DNA from: Bisporella sp. PMI_857
Lineage: Eukaryota; Ascomycota; Leotiomycetes; Helotiales; Helotiaceae
Reading direction: 5' to 3'
Length of the DNA stretch: 64,000 nucleotides
NCBI GenBank assembly: GCA_021307315.1
Contig: JAJSPD010000100.1
Span: 62,001 to 126,000 of the forward strand
The notes below the pieces were generated by a model. The model was given only the letters and a program-made list of their open reading frames with translations, was not told the origin of the DNA and did no database searches. Each line of letters starts with the position of its first letter. Positions within the stretch are counted from its first letter, which is position 1. Below are positions 33,705 to 44,844 of this stretch, piece after piece. A program made the position numbers and the translations under genes.

Positions 33705-35553
33705 ACGTATTCCACAAGCGAGCGGTCCACCCAAGCGAGCGGTCCACCCCAACCAAAAAGCGCGACCTATAATCTTTAATATACAATGCAACAACCATCT
33801 TCTCTTCAATTACCTCATAAAGAGGGTAAACTATCTCTTGCTATAAATGCTATCAATCAAGGCCAATTTCAAAGCGAACGAAGCGCAATAAAGACGTACG
33901 ACGCGGTGCGAACGACGCTCCGACGACGACGCGCCGGAATCCGTCCGCGACGCGATTGCACGCCCAATTCGAGAAAGCTTACAGAGCTAGAAGAATCAGT
34001 TATTATTCAACATATCCTAGACCTGGATTCACGAGGGTTTTCACCCCGATTAAGTGCCGTGGAAAATATGGCCAATAACCTTCTCCGGGCTCGCAGTGGA
34101 GGCAAGGTTGGCAAGAATTGGGCAGGGAACTTTGTCAAGCGCTCTCCAGAGCTTAAAACACGATTCAATCGCAAGTACGACTACCAGAGAGCCAAGAACG
34201 AAGATCCAAAGGTTATCCGGAAGTGGTTTAGACTCGTACAGAATACTATCGCTAAGTACGGTATCCACGAAGACGACATCTTTAATTTCGACGAAACAGG
34301 TTTTATGATGGGCATCGCTTCCACAGCAAAGGTTATTACGGCCTCAGAGCGACGCTATCGACCTAAAATGGTACAGCCAGGAAATCGCGAATGGGTTACA
34401 GTGATCCAGGGAATCAACGCGCAAGGCTGGGCCATTCCACCTTTCGTAATCTTCGCCGGACAATACCATCTCTCAGCATGGTACAGCGAAGAAATACCAG
34501 GTGATTGGGTTCTCAGTGTAAGCGAAAACGGCTGGACTACAAATGAGCTTGGTTTTGAATGGCTTCAGCACTTTGAGAAGCACACGAAGAGGCGTACAAA
34601 GGGCACATATCGTCTCCTTGTCATTGATGGCCACGAGAGCCACAACTCGCTTCAATTCCAGGATTTCTGCAAAGAAAACAATATTATAACACTCTGTATG
34701 CCTCCACATGCGTCTCATTTCCTTCAGCCACTTGATGTAGGCTGCTTTGCGCCTCTTAAAAAGGCGTACGGCGGCCAGATTGAGGACTTGATCCGGAGCG
34801 GCATTAACCACATTACTAAACTTGAGTTCCTACCAGCATTTCGAGTAGCATTTGAAGCCTCTTTTACTAAAAGCAATATGCAAGGAGGCTTTCGAGGTGC
34901 AGGGCTCGTTCCGTACGATCCAGAGGCTGTAATTTCAAACCTTGATATTCAATTAAGGACTCCAACACCCCCTATCGCAGAAGACGTTCCCTGGGAGCCG
35001 AAAACACCAAGCAACTCTCTTGAATTAACCTCGCAAACGGAGCTAATTAAAGTTAAAATTGCACGCCATCAAAACAGCTCTCCTACAGCCATCAATACAG
35101 CAGTTGATCAGGTCCTTAAGGGCGCGCACAAAATGGCTCATCAGCTCGCGATTCTTCAGGCGGAAAATGCTGCTCTTCGCAAGGCTAACGAACTTGTAAC
35201 ACAGCGAAAACATCGCCAAAAAAAGCGAATTCAGCAGCGAGGGTCTCTTACAGTTCAAGATGGCCTAAATTTAATTGATCAATCGGACATTAATACGCAA
35301 ATTTTGGAGGATATGCGTCAAAGTAGTAATAGTTCAAATGCGACTGCGGGACGTCAAAGGCGATGTGGACGCTGCCGCGAGCCAGGACATCGCATTACAA
35401 CATGTTCCCTAGGTCCTCGAGACATTGTAGATTAATTATTTTTAATTAGAATTAAATTTCTTAAGGCGTTGTAGAAATATCTGTATTTGAAGTCGCTGGG
35501 TATAGCTAAGGTGGACCGCTCGCTTGGGTGGACCGCTCGCTTGTGGAATACGT
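33705..35553 (+). mobile_element. Complete pogo/Fot1-like transposon, 1849 bp
   Basis: The 44-bp terminal inverted repeats are perfect (33705-33748 and 35510-35553, outer bases ACGTATTCCACAAGCG) and flanked by TA (33703-33704, 35554-35555). Inside each TIR the 17-base unit AAGCGAGCGGTCCACCC is directly repeated, probably a double binding site. The element contains one intact transposase gene. Perfect ends plus an undamaged gene make it the best candidate for a currently mobile element here. Confidence 0.93.
33786..35435 (+). CDS. Pogo-family transposase, intact, with C-terminal zinc knuckle
   Basis: 549 residues from the ATG at 33786. Residues about 15-75 form the N-terminal psq-like DNA-binding region; about 80-140 the CENP-B-type helix-turn-helix (GKVGKNWAGNFVKRSPELK). 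The DDE_1 catalytic domain spans about 165-360, with Asp in FNFDETGFMMG, Asp in LLVIDGHESHNS and Asp in HFLQPLDVGCFAPLK. About 440-480 is a short coiled coil, then a basic patch. The extreme C terminus has CGRCREPGHRITTC, a CCHC zinc knuckle of C-x2-C-x4-H-x4-C form. All catalytic residues are present and there are no stops, so the protein could be active. It would mobilise elements with matching TIRs; the other two pogo elements here have different TIRs. Confidence 0.95.
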   Translation: MQQPSSLQLPHKEGKLSLAINAINQGQFQSERSAIKTYDAVRTTLRRRRAGIRPRRDCTPNSRKLTELEESVIIQHILDLDSRGFSPRLSAVENMANNLLRARSGGKVGKNWAGNFVKRSPELKTRFNRKYDYQRAKNEDPKVIRKWFRLVQNTIAKYGIHEDDIFNFDETGFMMGIASTAKVITASERRYRPKMVQPGNREWVTVIQGINAQGWAIPPFVIFAGQYHLSAWYSEEIPGDWVLSVSENGWTTNELGFEWLQHFEKHTKRRTKGTYRLLVIDGHESHNSLQFQDFCKENNIITLCMPPHASHFLQPLDVGCFAPLKKAYGGQIEDLIRSGINHITKLEFLPAFRVAFEASFTKSNMQGGFRGAGLVPYDPEAVISNLDIQLRTPTPPIAEDVPWEPKTPSNSLELTSQTELIKVKIARHQNSSPTAINTAVDQVLKGAHKMAHQLAILQAENAALRKANELVTQRKHRQKKRIQQRGSLTVQDGLNLIDQSDINTQILEDMRQSSNSSNATAGRQRRCGRCREPGHRITTCSLGPRDIVD

Positions 35554-35555
35554 TA

Positions 35556-35800
35556 CAGGTTTTTAAATTATTTACGGGCTCTTGAATCATTTACAGGCTC
35601 TTAAGCGTGCTCTCGACCTTTTTACAGGCTCTTAAGCGTGCTCTCGACCCTTTTACAGGCTCTTGACCCTGCTTTCGACTCTGAGCGCAGCGAAGTTTGG
35701 GGGCTTGCCCCCTTATAAACCTTTTAAAACACGTATATTCGAGCGCAGCGAGGCCTGGGGGTTTGGGGGCTTGCCCCCATATAAAGCAAGCTTTTTAGTT
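35556..35800. repeat. Tandem repeats beside the pogo element
   Basis: A unit of about 31 bp (CTCTTAAGCGTGCTCTCGAC plus TTTTTACAGG) occurs about three times between 35575 and 35680. Then two copies of a GAGCGCAGCGA...GGGGGCTTGCCCCC block follow (35690-35780). The second holds a short GC-rich hairpin, GGGGGCTTGCCCCC. Confidence 0.7.
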
Positions 35801-36145
35801 TAGCACGGGTTTTACGCAACCGGGATCCCTAGTTCTTATAGCTCTGCTCTGAAAAAATTACTGCAGGGTCTTTGAATATGATCACGTGACTTTCGTGGTG
35901 CCGTGGTCAATTAGACACTTTCGAGCACAAACAGCCATATCTGGCTACAGTAGGATTCGAAATTGGCTTCACAGTCTCAGACTAACTCAACAAGGTGCTT
36001 TCAATCAGCATGGTGACAGCGATTGCAATTTCTGCCGGAAGCATTTCTTGAATATTACCCAGAGGAATGATTAAATACAGTACACAGAAAGAAATAAACC
36101 TGTTTTACATGGTATATTACCCTATACAGCTATTGTGCTAAGCAC

Positions 36146-39100
36146 CTACCTGAAGCCAAGCTTGTTGAGTAGATTGCGGCGTCTTGACTTCGGAGGACGT
36201 TGTCTTGCACCTAAATGTGAACCCTCTTCTTGGAACGTGATTGGTGGCTCTTCTGCTTCTTCTGAGGCATTGCTGTCCATCACAGCATCTAACGCACGTA
36301 GTTTGTCCCCCAGGCCCTTTGACTGGGAATGGTCAGGTCCGACAGCTTTCTCATACCCATTTAGAGCCCGTGAATACATTATCCTAGCCCTCGAAAGGTT
36401 GGCTTGACGTTCGAAGACATAAGCAAGGCCCCATATTGTGTTGAGGGCAGGGATGTACGTCTCGAAGTTCGCACCGAGCGCCTTTTCGTATCCTTGCAGC
36501 GCTCGCTGGCACATCTTCTCCGCCTCGTCGAGCTTACCCTGGTCCGCATAAAGAAGCCCCAAGTTATTAACCGTGTTGAGGGTCGACGTGTGCTCTGCAC
36601 CGAGCGCCATCTCGTATCCTTGCAGCGCTCGCTGGTACATCTTCTCCGCCTCATCGAGCTTGCCCTGGCCTTTGTAAAGGGTTCCTAAGTTATCGAGCGT
36701 AGTGAGGGTCGACGTGTGCTCTGCACCGAGCGCCTTCTCATATCCTTGCAGCGCTCGCTGGCACATCTTCTCCGCCTCGTCGAGCTTACCCTGGTCCGCA
36801 TAAAGAAGCCCCAAGTTATTAACCGTGTTGAGGGTCGACGTGTGCTCTGCACCGAGCGCCATCTCGTATCCTTGCAGCGCTCGCTGGTATATCTTCTCAG
36901 CCTCGTCGAGCTTGCCCTTGTCTTTGTAGAGGATCCCCAAGTTATTAACCGTGTTGAGGGTCGACGTGTGCTCTGCACCGAGTGCCATCTCGTATCCTTG
37001 CAGCGCCCGCTGGTACATCTTCTCCGCCTCGTCGAGCTTGCCCTGGCCTTTGTAGAGGATCCCTAAGTTATTGACCGTCCTCAGGGTCGACGTGTGCTCT
37101 GCACCGAGCGCCATCTCGAATCCTTGCAGCGCTCGCTGGTACATCTTCTCCGCCTCGTCGAGCTTACCCTGGTCCGCATAAAGAAGCCCCAAGTTATTAA
37201 CCGTGTTGAGGGTCGACGTGTGCTCTGCACCGAGCGCCTTCTCGAATCCTTGCAGCGCTCGCTGGCACATCTTCTCAGCCTCGTCGAGTTTGCCCTTGTC
37301 TCTGTAGAGGAGCCCTAAGTTATTGACCGTGGTGAGGGTCGACGTGTGCTCTGCACCGAGCGCCTTCTCATATCCTTGCAGCGCTAGCTGGCACATCTTC
37401 TCAGCCTCGTCGAGTTTGCCCTTGTCTCTGTAGAGGAGCCCTAAGTTATTGACCGTGGTGAGGGTCGACGTGTGTTCTGCACCGAGCGCCTTCTCATATC
37501 CTTGCAGCGCTAGCTGGTACATCTTCTCCGCCTCGTCGAGCTTACCCTGGTCCGCATAAAGAAGCCCCAAGTTATTAACCGTGTTGAGGGTCGACGTGTG
37601 TTCTGCACCGAGTGCCATCTCGTATCCTTGCAGCGCCCGCTGGTACATCTTCTCCGCCTCGTCGAGCTTGCCCTGGCCTTTGTAGAGGATCCCTAAGTTA
37701 TTGACCGTCCTCAGGGTCGACGTGTGCTCTGCACCAAGCGCCTTCTCGTATCCTTGCAGCGCTCGCTGGCACATCTTCTCCGCCTCGTCGAGCTTACCCT
37801 GGTCCGCATAAAGAAGCCCTAAGTTATTAACCGTGTTGAGGGTCGACGTGTGCTCTGCACCGAGCGCCTTGTCGTATCCTTGCAGCGCTCGCTGGCACAT
37901 CTTCTCAGCCTCGTCGAGCTTGCCCTGGTCTCTGTAGAGGTTCCCCAAGTTATTAACAGTGTTGAGGGTCGACGTGTGCTCTGCACCAAGCGCCATCTCG
38001 TATCCTTGCAGCGCTCGCTGGTACATCTTCTCCGCCTCGTCGAGCTTGCCCTGCACCGTATAGAGGTTCCCCAAGTTATTGACCGTGGTGAGGGTCGACG
38101 TGTGCTCTGCACCGAGCGCCATCTCGTATCCTTGCAGCGCCCGCTGGTACATCTTCTCCGCCTCGTCGAGCTTGCCCTGGTCCCTGTAGAGGTTCCCTAG
38201 CAGAAGAATTGCATCGTCTAGGATGATTCGTTCCTCCCCCATCTGATTTTCTACGCTTCCTCCCTTGTGAGCTCCGGAACTCGGTCCCGTCTCGTGTATT
38301 TCTATCCGGTGGGAACACGCTTGCGCATGAGGAAGGAGTCGACGCTGCAGAGTAGAGTAGTCCCGTGATAAGCTGTCAGGTACGGCGCAGCCAACAATGA
38401 TAACCGCTAATTGAGCTAGCTTTTGTCTAGACCCCTCGCCCTGGAAGTGGTACGCCCATCGATGGACCACCGGGTGGGTGGCATAACTCCCGCAGTCTTT
38501 GACATCTTCAATAAGCGAGTAATTTCGAAATAGCCGAACTGCCTTTGTGAGTTCTAATTCATTACCTGCGATGCTGCCAATCCATTCTGACAAGCTTGAC
38601 GCAGCAGCCGTAGACGCATTACATGCTGCAGCAAATAACCCGTACCATAGATCTTTTCTGTCAAGAAATGCCCAGAGGAGGAGAAAGTTGGCCGCAGCTA
38701 TGTGTGTTTTTCGAATCGCATCATACGAGATAGCCCACGTGGTCCAGACACTGCGATCGGGATAGTCCTGGAGTGGGGCTCCTTCCCAGTCACCTGATTC
38801 CATAAGCTCTTTCCACTTCTCCTCGTAGAATTCGATATACTTCTGAAGCTCGGTCCCAGTCTCCTGTAGAAACGCAGCAGCCTGTGCAATCGCGAGCGGG
38901 AGGCCGTCTAATAAGCCCAGTAAGCGGTCGCCCTCAGCTAGGTCTGTAAAGTGTTGTTAGCTGAACGCCTGTACTGTATGTCAACAGAATAATATCTATA
39001 CTCACTATACTTTCTATGATACCGGCTCTGCAGAATAGCTCGTGCTTGGTCCTGATTAACATTACCAAGCCGTTGCGAGTCCCCGAGCTGCTCTAGCTTG

Positions 39101-40893
39101 GCCAGTCGAGTCGTGATTAGGACAGAGCCATGGTTGGCGCCAGTGAAATATTGCATCACATCGTATGCATTAGAATCAGAAGCGTGATTACCGTAATCCC
39201 TATCGACATTGTCGAAAACAAGCAGCCAACTGACATTATCCTCTCTAGCAAGCCAGCCTATGACTTCCTGGACAACTATGTTGATGTCGCCGTTACTGCC
39301 AGCAGCGTATGTCTTACTCGACTGGGAAATCTGGCCTTCTGGAATCCTGCTCGCACAACTTGCTATGCTCTGCATGACGCTGTCCTTGCTCCTCCCATCC
39401 AGCCAGAATACGCCACTAAACCGGCGCTGATACCGCGACGCGAACTCTACCGCCAACTGCGTCTTGCCAATCCCACCGAGCCCGTGGAGCACGAATCTCT
39501 TCTGCCGGCAACTCTGCTTTTCTGGTAGGAGCACTCGTTCTAGCTCTGCTATCTCGGCAGGCCGTTCTATAAATTTGCTCACTCTCGGGACACCTTTGAG
39601 ACTAAAGACTGTTCGATATTCTCCAAAATCTACACGAGTATTTAGTTACATAGCCGATAAAGCAACTAACAATTAAAGAGGCTAACATTCTCTTCCTGTC
39701 ATATTGTCTGCGCATGCTTGCATTTGCTTGAACACGCCCTGTGATCCGACATACCGCCGCGTAGCCGCCGCAATTTCTTTCCTCTTCTTCGACTCCTCGA
39801 GGCCAATCTCCTCCAACCCTCGATCAACATTAAACCGGTAATACTGACCACGATCATCAAGATGTGCCTTGTCTCGACGAAATCTCTCTGCCGTCTGCTC
39901 CGTCTCTGTTGCGATTGAGACGAGCGTCTCGCCGAAATGTAAAACGTCATCCCGAAATGGTTTCAACGAAGGGACGCCGGTACCGATCGACACCAGACAT
40001 TTGATCTTCTCCTCAAGTGGCTGCGGTCCCCATAGTAGCTGAGCCTGATTCCATACCTCCCATACCGGATTGTTCGCTCCAGTAGCTCCATCCACAAACT
40101 CTTCACCAAACCGCCCAACAGCAATAGCATCAAAGAAGGAGGACGCTGCCGAAGTTGCACGGCAGGCTTCCCAGATTTTGACGCTGTTTAGAAGGTCACT
40201 ACTGCTGCACGGCGATTTGTAGCTTGAAAGGCATATTGTCTCGCTCGTCTCCTTACTTGTCGCACAGACGAATCTAGATTGCCCAATTAAATACGATCTA
40301 GGAAAGCTTTCTGCCAACTCACACTTTGCATGCATTGTCCGACAAATCCTTCAGCAGCGCATCCTCCTTTAATTTTTGTGCTGCAACTACTTCCTTCACA
40401 GCTTGCACCAGCTCCTCCGAGTCGAACCTGCCTTGAATATTCCCCTTTACTGTAACACAATGTCGCTTCTTCTGGAAGATTCGGTCTGAGAGTGATAGGT
40501 ACGCATCGATGCAGTCGTCGATACTCATCTTCAGCCGGCCGAGCATGATAGCGATGAGCCTGGTCGATGTCGGTTAGCACGTATATTAATGAATGCGCCG
40601 ATTGCAACAACTTGCCCACCAGTACTTGTTCCCCCGATCATGTCAAAGTAGTCGCACGGCTTCGGAGGGTTCTCTGGGTCGATAGTCTCCATGAGCTGCT
40701 GCAGGATAATCAGCGCAGACAGACCACGAACTCCGCCGCCGTCGAGCGCAAGCAAGCGAAGATCTTTGTCTGGCATCGTGGCGGCGAAGGATTTCAGCAA
40801 TTCTTGAGTTCCCGAGTCATATGTGCGGTAGATTATCGACTTAAAAGGTTGAGGTTGGATTAAGGCTGGCGCTTCTCGACTCAGCTGAACCAT
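36146..40893 (-). CDS. NLR protein: patatin-like phospholipase, NB-ARC, TPR repeats
   Basis: Five exons (40893-40616, 40559-40323, 40273-39687, 39629-39006, 38943-36146) join in phase to about 1507 residues; the first intron is GC-AG. Residues about 35-370 are patatin-like: LALDGGGVRGLS (oxyanion loop), GGTSTGG carrying the GxSxG nucleophile Ser across the first splice, and VDGATGANNP with the catalytic Asp. The NB-ARC domain (about 395-600) has LHGLGGIGKTQLA (Walker A), WLLVFDNVD (Walker B) and GSVLITTR. A winged-helix-like linker follows. From about 780 to 1400 run thirteen or more 42-residue TPR units (ALGAEHTSTLNTVNNLGLLY...), nearly identical in protein and DNA. Fungal NLRs of this layout are thought to act in non-self recognition; the patatin domain would be the lipid-attacking effector. 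All key residues are intact. Repeat identity suggests recent unequal exchange. Confidence 0.92.
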
Positions 40894-42829
40894 AATGTTG
40901 CAGGCGCGGCAATCCAGCCAGTCGCTGGTGAAACCCTGTTGATGCTCATGACTGTCTAGTCGTTCAACAATGCCTCAGCTAAGCCTCATGCGTGATTGAA
41001 TCATGGCTTGTCTTGTCGCTGATGGCGCCGATCGACGTGGAAGGGCGAACGCACGTTATGGGTACAGTTGAAGCTAACAGTACTTCTCCGTCAGTATGGC
41101 GCCAATACAAGGACGAAAGCGTAAACAAGATGACACGGTTTGAGAAGTCAGAATAGCCAATGATATGTAAAGGCAAAAAGCTGATGATATACTGAAGGAG
41201 CGGAATTGTGCTTCTGGTCAGCAAAGGAGAGCACAGTCACAATGTGGATGACAAAAGTCGCCGCCCGCTGCATGAGCAAAGCCTAATATTGTGCATAATA
41301 CTAAATTTTGATTGTGGGTTGGATGAAGCTTTCGTGCGCTTACCGCATTGGGAATGCATGCAAAAACATGCATTCGAAAATGCTTAGTAAAGATCCTCGC
41401 TGCCTGACGCTGCCTGAGGCTGCCAGGCAAGCTCGAACTTCCTAGATTAACCTCCGCGAAAACATCCCGCATTATTACCTCAGTTTCCTCAGACCATAAG
41501 ATTTTCGCTCACGCGGACGCTGCGCTAATCCTATTTGAGAATGCTCGCGAATCTATGGTCTGAGCAGGGAATTAGTCCCCACCATATTAGGACGCGACTT
41601 TTTGAATTGTAATAGATAACTTCACCACCACTTCGAATACAGTCATAGTAATTGCAAGAAATTTGAAACCGAACATCTTGAACAAGATGCCATCTTCCAA
41701 ATCTCCAAATTCGCCCTCTACGCGGAGGCATCACGCGCGGCGTGCCCCAACTACCCCGCACCTACCCACCCTTCCTCGACGCGTCCAACAGCCCCAAAAG
41801 CAGACCGAGTACCCGTATATCAGTGGCATGAAAAGGGGGGTAGGGTGTGTTATATGCTGAAATATTTGCGTGATAAGCGCCGGTAGTCTTTGAAATGCTT
41901 CATATTGCACTGGTTGCGGAAAAGTCGACGTTTCCCTTGGCCGATAGTGCATTTTAGCGCCTTAGCTTTCTTTTAGCGAGTAGAATCACTATAGTGAGCC
42001 ATGCCATCGCTAAAACTTAGGGGTTCAATCACTAAAGCACAGCGCTCGTTCGCTAAGGTTTAGGGGTTCAATCACTAAGCCACAGCACTCGCTCACTAAA
42101 AATGGTGAAACTCGACCATAACGCGGAGTTGAGAATTTAAATAGATATAGATCGAATCTACTAAGTCCCTAGATGATATATTCCAAGTTACTATTGATCT
42201 CATCTCATCGTTGGTGCTGTAGGAGGCGACGGTTATTTGGAGGAGTGGAGACACGTTGGCGCTCGGTACATATAACTGCCTCAAATCTCGATTGATTCTT
42301 AAAACGAAAGCAGATTTAGAATCAGCATTTCAAGGCGCACAGAATGGTGGGGCTCGATTTTTGATAAAGGCGTTGTGGTGTTGAGAATTGACATTGTGCA
42401 AATATAGCAGTCGCGTCCTTTTGGTGTTGTTTACAGCAAAAACTCGCTTCCTAATATTGCGCTCACCAAATTAACAGCTCAGACGTTCGCCATAAAAGCT
42501 GAGGTAAGCAAACCTCAAAATAGACTAGCGTTTTAAATAAGCGAACGTATGAGGGACTGAGGTAATTGCTGACAATCATAGATAGCCAAGCTCCGAGAGC
42601 AAGTCAAGGACCCGGAAATCCAACCAATGAAGGGGATGTTCCTTATCGCTAGAGGTTGCAGAGCTATGTAGTCAGCCAGATATGGCTTTTCATACTAGAA
42701 AGTGTCAAAATTGACAGTACTCGATTAACGTGATCATATTTTAGACCTTGTTGTGCCTTTTTCAAGCGGGGCTAAAAGAATAAGTATTTTGATATTATGC
42801 CTAAGGCATTAAGTTTGCAGACTCGCATT
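40894..42829. other. No gene recognised
   Basis: Promoter side of the NLR, then AT-rich sequence. Small inverted pair CTCAGACCAT...ATGGTCTGAG at about 41490-41566. A 43-bp direct repeat occurs twice at 42008-42098 (CGCTAAAACTTAGGGGTTCA start). A 41680-41855 frame with many Pro/Arg residues has no recognisable domain. Confidence 0.4.
42008..42098. repeat. 43-bp direct repeat, two units
   Basis: CGCTAA[AA/GG][CT]TTAGGGGTTCAATCACTAA units follow each other, with a partial third start (CACTAAAAATGG). Similar ATCACTA motifs just upstream (about 41985) hint at a longer decayed array. Confidence 0.6.
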
Positions 42830-43190
42830 TGTGGCTGACGAGTTCTTGGGTCTGGCAACAGTAGCCGAGCAAGTTTCCTTGTCCGCAACTCTTTTTTGCC
42901 TTTTTCCACTACATTATAGATTGAAATGCTTGAAAAAAGCTTTTGATAAAAACTGATTAAAGAAACTTGCATTGTGCAAGGTTTAGAGCGAAATGATACT
43001 ATGATGCGCGATATATTCAGAGAATAGTAAAAACAGCTGCTAAGAAATTGCTTTTTGATCACGATTAATTGAGCTAAAATATAAATTTCCGACGACGACA
43101 TATATACTAATGAAAGAACAAGGTCTGAATTTCAAAGTTCCAAGTTTAGAAAATAACAGAATTATCCAGTGTTGAGATATTTGCGCTTTG
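42830..43190. repeat. Dispersed repeat, copy 2
   Basis: Homologous to 22940-23300 (see that entry). More AT-rich than copy 1, and many differences are C/T or G/A, as expected of decayed transposon copies in a genome with RIP. Confidence 0.7.
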
Positions 43191-43579
43191 GCAATATACT
43201 ACGGGATTCTCGCATCGCAGGGATTTCGGTTATTCCTCCAGGATTTGACCTTTTAGGTTATAGATATGGACTTTACGGGGTCAGCCATTTAGGTGCGGAC
43301 ATCCTCGTGGTTATTGGTTCAAAGGAGTGGGGCAGTAGTGAGTGGGCATTTGGTTTTTGGTCAGCACGTTTTTCCTCTCCACCGCTCCAAACTTGGATAT
43401 CGTGGGGAGGTGACCGAATGGTTCTAATTATAGAATCGCGGGGCAGCCCAATCGCCTGGAGGATTTCTACGGCAATCACGGCGTCACATTCAATCGTGGC
43501 CAGCACTCTAATTGTCAGCGCATGGTTATATTTGATAGGAGGGGATGTATCTTCGAATGAAACTCCCAGCCATTAGAAT

Positions 43580-44330
43580 TTGAGTCAGCACTTGATTTCG
43601 ACGGCAGAATCAGATATCGCCCTTTTCGCAAGTCAGCTCTGCTTCCAAGATGACAAGACGATTCAGTCATCTTCTGTCTGCAACTATGGCTTCAGCTGTG
43701 ACATATATCAAGAAGAGATGACATGTATGGGAGATGCGGTAATATGCTTTATCGGTCGATTGAAGAAAGCGACGAAGGACACTCGACGACTATTGCATCG
43801 AGTAGCCACAACCATCCGAAAGAAGTATTCCGAGTTAGTTTTACGTATGGAGAAGCCACGATCTCTACGACGCCTAAAGAAAGGTGTAACCGAGAATTTC
43901 CGGAGGAGAAAATTTACCTTTATAGAAAAGGCAGATGAACTGAGGAGTGAGTTTGAATGCGACCAGTGTTTCCAGTAGTTTAAACTGGCAAACTGGCAGT
44001 TTGGACATGGTTCTGTGCACGTCTTAGCATACGGCACGTGCACGTAGTTGCTGAGCAACAACGCAATTCTATCGTATTAATTATTTTGATTTTGAAGATA
44101 GAATTGCGTTGTTGCTCAGCAACTACATGCACGTGCCGTATGCTAAGACGTGCACAGAACCATGTCCAAACTGCCAGTTTGCCAGTTTAAACTACTGGAA
44201 ACACTGAATGCGACATATACGTTTTGGGACGGAGGAACGGAAAACTATTCGAGTACATATCTAGAGATGGACCTTCCTCGCCCCTCAGCTTGACAGACGT
44301 CGTGAGTAGCTCCCTTTTCATCCAGAACCT
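43580..44330 (+). pseudogene. Unknown ORF interrupted by a hAT MITE
   Basis: The frame from 43580 (no ATG at its start; the first in-frame ATG is near 43718) encodes about 130 residues with Cys-rich and basic stretches (MGDAVICFIGRLKK, KPRSLRRLKKGVTENFRRRK). It ends shortly inside the MITE. If the 243-bp MITE and one copy of its 8-bp duplication are left out, the same frame runs on for about 35 codons (IYVLGRRNGKLFEYISRDGP) past 44214. So the insertion split a previously longer frame. I do not recognise the protein, and the reading frame could itself be a decayed gene. Confidence 0.4.
43964..44206. mobile_element. 243-bp palindromic hAT MITE with 8-bp TSD
   Basis: Arms of about 110 bp (outer bases CAGTGTTTCCAGTAG) are near-perfect inverted copies around a spacer of about 23 bp. 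AATGCGAC flanks both sides (43956-43963, 44207-44214). CAGTG ends and an 8-bp duplication place it with hAT. The arms contain the shorter repeats GCACGTGC and GTTGCTGAGCAAC. Confidence 0.93.
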
Positions 44331-44844
44331 ATAATTTAAAGTTTTGTAAGACCAGAATTATCCACCAGCAGAAAGATATATACCAGCTAGCGTCTTGAAA
44401 CGAGGTACGAAATCTTTGCTTCGTCGAAAGGGGAAAACCCCCTTAATGAGGATTAAAGATTTTCGGATGGAGACATAACTGGTGCTGGGGACTTCAGCTT
44501 TGGACTTAATGCTATTGAAGAAGTGTGGATCTATTAGGCTTTTAGCCTACCTTGTAGATATATTGGATAGAGATCAATTAGAACAGAATAGGACCTTTCT
44601 AATTTGATTAGGTTACATACATAATTCCTATGACTTTCAACCCGAGCCACTACCTTCCTTTATAGCCTACGAGGAAACCCCACAAGGGTGGTACACAATT
44701 ATAGCTACGCGGAAGATTCGAAGACCAAAACAATCTTGCATTTACTAGCACACATAAGAATTGATAATCTTGAAGGGGTGCCATTATGTACCTTAGTTGC
44801 AGCAACCGCTACCTTGAGCGGCCTTTAACGATTCTAAGGAAGGA

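Noticed and set aside
36404..38200. Plus-strand frames with repeating LCTERHLVSLQRSL
   Set aside because: Antisense of the TPR repeats; the repeats keep any frame open.
41531..41860. Possible small Pro/Arg-rich gene
   Set aside because: No motif, no splice support, frames open on both strands.
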